A stretch of DNA of 35,561 nucleotides, from contig NZ_JAFIQY010000063.1 in NCBI RefSeq assembly GCF_022271435.1, positions 1 through 35,561 of the forward strand. Direction: 5' to 3'. The notes under the pieces were generated by a model. The model was given only the letters and a program-made list of their open reading frames with translations, had not been told where the DNA came from and did no database searches. Below are positions 33,120 through 35,561 of the stretch, one piece after another. Made by a program: the position numbers and the translations under genes. Positions within the stretch are counted from its first letter, which is position 1; every line of letters starts with the position of its first letter. This DNA comes from Streptomyces monomycini. Its GTDB lineage: Bacteria > Actinomycetota > Actinomycetes > Streptomycetales > Streptomycetaceae.

Positions 33120-34466
33120 TCAGTCGCTCAGTGCCCCGTTCGGCAGCTCCACGTGCGCCCCCAGGCTCACGAGCTTCTCCATGAAGTTCTCGTAGCCCCG
33201 GTTGATCAGGTCGATGCCGTGCACGCGCGAGGTGCCCTGCGCCGCGAGGGCGGCGATCAGGTACGAGAAGCCGCCGCGCAGGTCGGGAATGACCAGGTCG
33301 GCGCCCTGCAACTTGGTCGGCCCGGAGACGACGGCCGAGTGCAGGAAGTTGCGCTGCCCGAAGCGGCAGGCGCTGCCGCCCAGGCACTCGCGGTACAGCT
33401 GGATGTGCGCACCCATCTGGTTGAGCGCCGACGTGAAGCCGAGCCGGGACTCGTACACCGTCTCGTGGACGATGGACAGGCCGGACGCCTGCGTCAGGGC
33501 GACGACCAGCGGCTGCTGCCAGTCGGTCTGGAAACCGGGGTGTACGTCGGTCTCCAGGGCGATCGCGTCCAGCGAGCCGCCCGGGTGCCAGAAGCGGATG
33601 CCCTCGTCGTCGATCTCGAAGGCGCCGCCGACCTTGCGGTAGGTGTTCAGGAAGGTCATCATCGAGCGCTGCTGCGCGCCGCGCACGTAGATGTTGCCCT
33701 CGGTGGCCAGCGCCGCGGACGCCCAGGAGGCCGCCTCCAGGCGGTCCGGGAGCGCGCGGTGGTTGTAGCCGCCCAGCTTGTCGACACCGGTGATCCGGAT
33801 GGTCCGGTCGGTGTCCATGGAGATGATCGCGCCCATCTTCTGCAGAACGCAGATGAGGTCCTCGATCTCCGGCTCCACGGCCGCGTTCGACAGCTCGGTG
33901 ACGCCCTCCGCCAGGACGGCGGTCAGCAGCACCTGCTCGGTCGAGCCGACGGACGGGTACGGCAGGCGGATCTTGCAGCCGCGCAGGCGCTGCGGGGCCT
34001 CCAGGTACTGGCCGTCCGCCCGCTTCTCGATGGTCGCGCCGAACTGGCGCAGCACGTCGAAGTGGAAGTCGACCGGGCGGCCGCCGATGTCGCAGCCGCC
34101 CAGGCCCGGGATGAAGGCGTGGCCGAGGCGGTGCAGCAGCGGGCCGCAGAAGAGGATCGGAATGCGCGAGGAGCCGGCGTGCGCGTCGATGTCGGCGACA
34201 TTGGCGCTCTCCACGTGCGACGGGTCGAGGATGAGCTCGCCCGCCTCGTCACCGGGGCGCACCGTGACGCCGTGCAGCTGCAGCAGGCCGCGTACGACGC
34301 GTACGTCGCGGATGTCGGGCACATTGCGCAGTCTGCTCGGGCCGCTGCCGAGCAGCGCGGCGACCATGGCCTTGGGCACGAGGTTCTTCGCGCCGCGAAC
34401 CCGGATCTCGCCCTCCAGCGGGGTGCCGCCGTGGACAAGCAGTACGTCGTCGGTAGAGACGGTCAT
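33120..34466 (-). CDS. murA: UDP-N-acetylglucosamine 1-carboxyvinyltransferase MurA
   Basis: A 448-residue enzyme catalysing the first step of peptidoglycan precursor synthesis, joining phosphoenolpyruvate to UDP-GlcNAc. The N-terminal GAKNLVPKAMVAALL (Lys-Asn motif), the loop GLGGCDIGGRPVDFH and the C-terminal RGGFSYLIAALAAQG are intact. The active-site Cys is Cys125, the residue attacked by fosfomycin, so a fosfomycin-insensitive Cys-to-Asp version is not present. ATG 34466 has AGGAA 10 nt upstream. It is divergent from yqgE. Confidence 0.97.
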   Translation of the reverse strand: MTVSTDDVLLVHGGTPLEGEIRVRGAKNLVPKAMVAALLGSGPSRLRNVPDIRDVRVVRGLLQLHGVTVRPGDEAGELILDPSHVESANVADIDAHAGSSRIPILFCGPLLHRLGHAFIPGLGGCDIGGRPVDFHFDVLRQFGATIEKRADGQYLEAPQRLRGCKIRLPYPSVGSTEQVLLTAVLAEGVTELSNAAVEPEIEDLICVLQKMGAIISMDTDRTIRITGVDKLGGYNHRALPDRLEAASWASAALATEGNIYVRGAQQRSMMTFLNTYRKVGGAFEIDDEGIRFWHPGGSLDAIALETDVHPGFQTDWQQPLVVALTQASGLSIVHETVYESRLGFTSALNQMGAHIQLYRECLGGSACRFGQRNFLHSAVVSGPTKLQGADLVIPDLRGGFSYLIAALAAQGTSRVHGIDLINRGYENFMEKLVSLGAHVELPNGALSD

Positions 34467-34764
34467 GGATCTCGCGTTCCTGGAGACGGACAGGGGGCCA
34501 AGGGGAAATGGTAAGGGCGGTGGAGGGGGTGCCCGTAGGCCGGAGCGGGTTCGGGGCGTGTAATGGCTTTGTCACAACACCCTCCGCTACGGTCCGCCTT
34601 TGCTCTGTAATCGACATTCGGACAGTTGCGTACGGCTACGCCCTACTATGTCTCCTCTGTCGCCGCCCTGTGCGCCGGGGCTGCCGTCGTACGCCCTGCG
34701 CTGCTCTCGCCCGGGTACCGCAGTTGACTCCCCGCCGCGGTCCGAAGTGCGGGATCATGTCCCC
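34467..34764. promoter_or_regulatory. Divergent promoter region murA / yqgE
   Basis: A 298-nt spacer. TACTAT (34644-34649) is the best plus-strand -10 and would give a leader of about 110 nt for yqgE; the AT-rich TTTGCTCTGTAATCG (about 34598) may belong to the murA side. No other gene is seen. Confidence 0.4.
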
Positions 34765-35355
34765 ATGACCGAGGTGTCCTCGCTCACCGGCCGGCTGCTC
34801 GTCGCCACACCGGCGCTCGCCGACCCGAATTTCGACCGCGCGGTGGTGCTCCTGCTCGACCACGACGAGGAGGGGTCCCTCGGCGTGGTCCTCAACCGCC
34901 CGACGCCCGTGGGCGTCGGCGACATCCTCCAGCCGTGGGCGTCCCTGGCCGGGGAGCCCGGCGTGGTCTTCCAGGGCGGCCCGGTTTCGCTGGACTCGGC
35001 CCTCGGCGTGGCCGTGGTGCCGGGCGGCCCCGAGACCCCGGAGAGCGCGCTGGTCGGCGACGGCCCGCTGGGCTGGCGCCGCGTGCACGGCGCCATAGGG
35101 CTGGTGGACCTGGAAGCCCCGCCGGAACTGCTCTCCACGGTGCTCGGCAGCCTGCGGATCTTCGCCGGTTACGCGGGCTGGGGCCCCGGCCAGCTGGAGG
35201 ACGAACTGGTCGAGGGCGCCTGGTACGTCGTCGAGTCCGAACCGGGCGACGTGTCGTCCCCGGATCCGGAACAACTTTGGCGAGCAGTCCTACGCCGCCA
35301 GCGCAACGAACTCGCGATGGTGGCGACGTACCCGGACGACCCGTCCCTGAACTGA
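34765..35355 (+). CDS. YqgE/AlgH family protein
   Basis: A 196-residue conserved protein. It shows the family pattern: SLTGRLLVATPALADPNFDRAVVLLLDHDEEGSLGVVLNRP, FQGGPVSLDSAL, RIFAGYAGWGPGQLEDEL and W-Y-V near the end. The molecular function of the family is unknown. ATG 34765 is selected because the family motif starts just after it; GGGA lies 10 nt upstream. An in-frame upstream ATG at 34600 would add 55 unlike residues and is rejected. Confidence 0.92.
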   Translation: MTEVSSLTGRLLVATPALADPNFDRAVVLLLDHDEEGSLGVVLNRPTPVGVGDILQPWASLAGEPGVVFQGGPVSLDSALGVAVVPGGPETPESALVGDGPLGWRRVHGAIGLVDLEAPPELLSTVLGSLRIFAGYAGWGPGQLEDELVEGAWYVVESEPGDVSSPDPEQLWRAVLRRQRNELAMVATYPDDPSLN

Positions 35356-35362
35356 CGCCCCG

Positions 35363-35559
35363 GCGACCCGGGTTCCGCCCAGCCCCACCCGGGTAAACCC
35401 CCGGTGGGGGAGTGCAAGCGCGCACCCGTAGGCCACTCATCCCCACCCCCACCCCCACGCCCACCCCCGCGCCAAGCCCCGAACCCCAAGCGACCCGGAT
35501 TCCGCTCGGCTCCACCCGGGTAAACCCCCGGTGGGGGAATGCCGGCGCGCACCCGTAGG
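35363..35559. repeat. Two 70-bp direct repeats with internal hairpin
   Basis: Copies at 35363-35432 and 35490-35559 differ at about seven of 70 bases and are separated by a C-rich 57-bp spacer. Each contains cacccgggtaaacccccggt, a stem of about 10 bp with one bulge. The first begins 7 nt after the yqgE stop, so it may also act as its terminator. Confidence 0.85.
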
Positions 35560-35561
35560 GC

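Overview
The window is high-GC actinobacterial DNA and almost certainly chromosomal Streptomyces. The evidence is the strong G/C third-position bias, GTG/TTG starts, a tmRNA whose tag begins ANTKRDS, LAXTG sorting, and a gene order that from memory matches the S. coelicolor SCO2948-SCO2975 neighbourhood (yqgE, murA, hupA, malic enzyme, HelD-like motor, ECF sigma/anti-sigma, nnaR-narK, smpB-ssrA, S41 peptidase, ftsEX, prfB, pkaB, pkaA). These assignments rest on reading motifs and synteny; no database search was run.

Layout. 0.1-3.5 kb (minus): an FHA-domain/FtsK-like ATPase, divergent from two membrane-anchored Ser/Thr kinases, pkaA and pkaB (4.0-7.4 kb). Then prfB (possibly leaderless), a very repetitive LAXTG cell-wall protein, a 62-residue zinc-ribbon membrane protein (minus), ftsE-ftsX, a secreted S41/PDZ protease, smpB and the tmRNA gene ssrA (14.17-14.54 kb). 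From 14.6 to 20.7 kb lies a more variable stretch: an MFS efflux pump divergent from a LysR regulator, a DUF4232-type lipoprotein, and a four-gene minus-strand lasso-peptide operon. From 21.0 kb come narK and nnaR (nitrate transport and regulation), a methyltransferase divergent from a CGNR zinc-finger regulator, an ECF sigma/anti-sigma pair, a HelD-family RNA polymerase motor, malic enzyme, hupA, murA (minus) and yqgE. The window ends in two copies of a 70-bp repeat.

Main discovery. A 47-codon gene at 20576-20719 (minus), too short for usual ORF cut-offs, encodes a lasso-peptide precursor. Its leader carries the Y-x-x-P...G-x-F motif with Thr at the -2 position, and the predicted 18-residue core is GFTGEHSDNWGGMHSTFW, with a Gly1-Asp8 macrolactam ring. 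It is followed in order by an asparagine-synthetase-like cyclase (C), a PqqD-like recognition element (B1) and a transglutaminase-like leader peptidase (B2). The cyclase and B1 are 4 bp apart, and B1 and B2 overlap by GTGA. No dedicated ABC exporter is present.

How the genes work together. The left third is a signalling and envelope block: kinases, an FHA reader, FtsEX, an S41 protease and a cell-wall-anchored repeat protein. The middle combines ribosome rescue (smpB/ssrA) with accessory secondary metabolism. The right part combines nitrate control, transcription control (ECF sigma, HelD, HU) and core metabolism and wall synthesis (malic enzyme, MurA).
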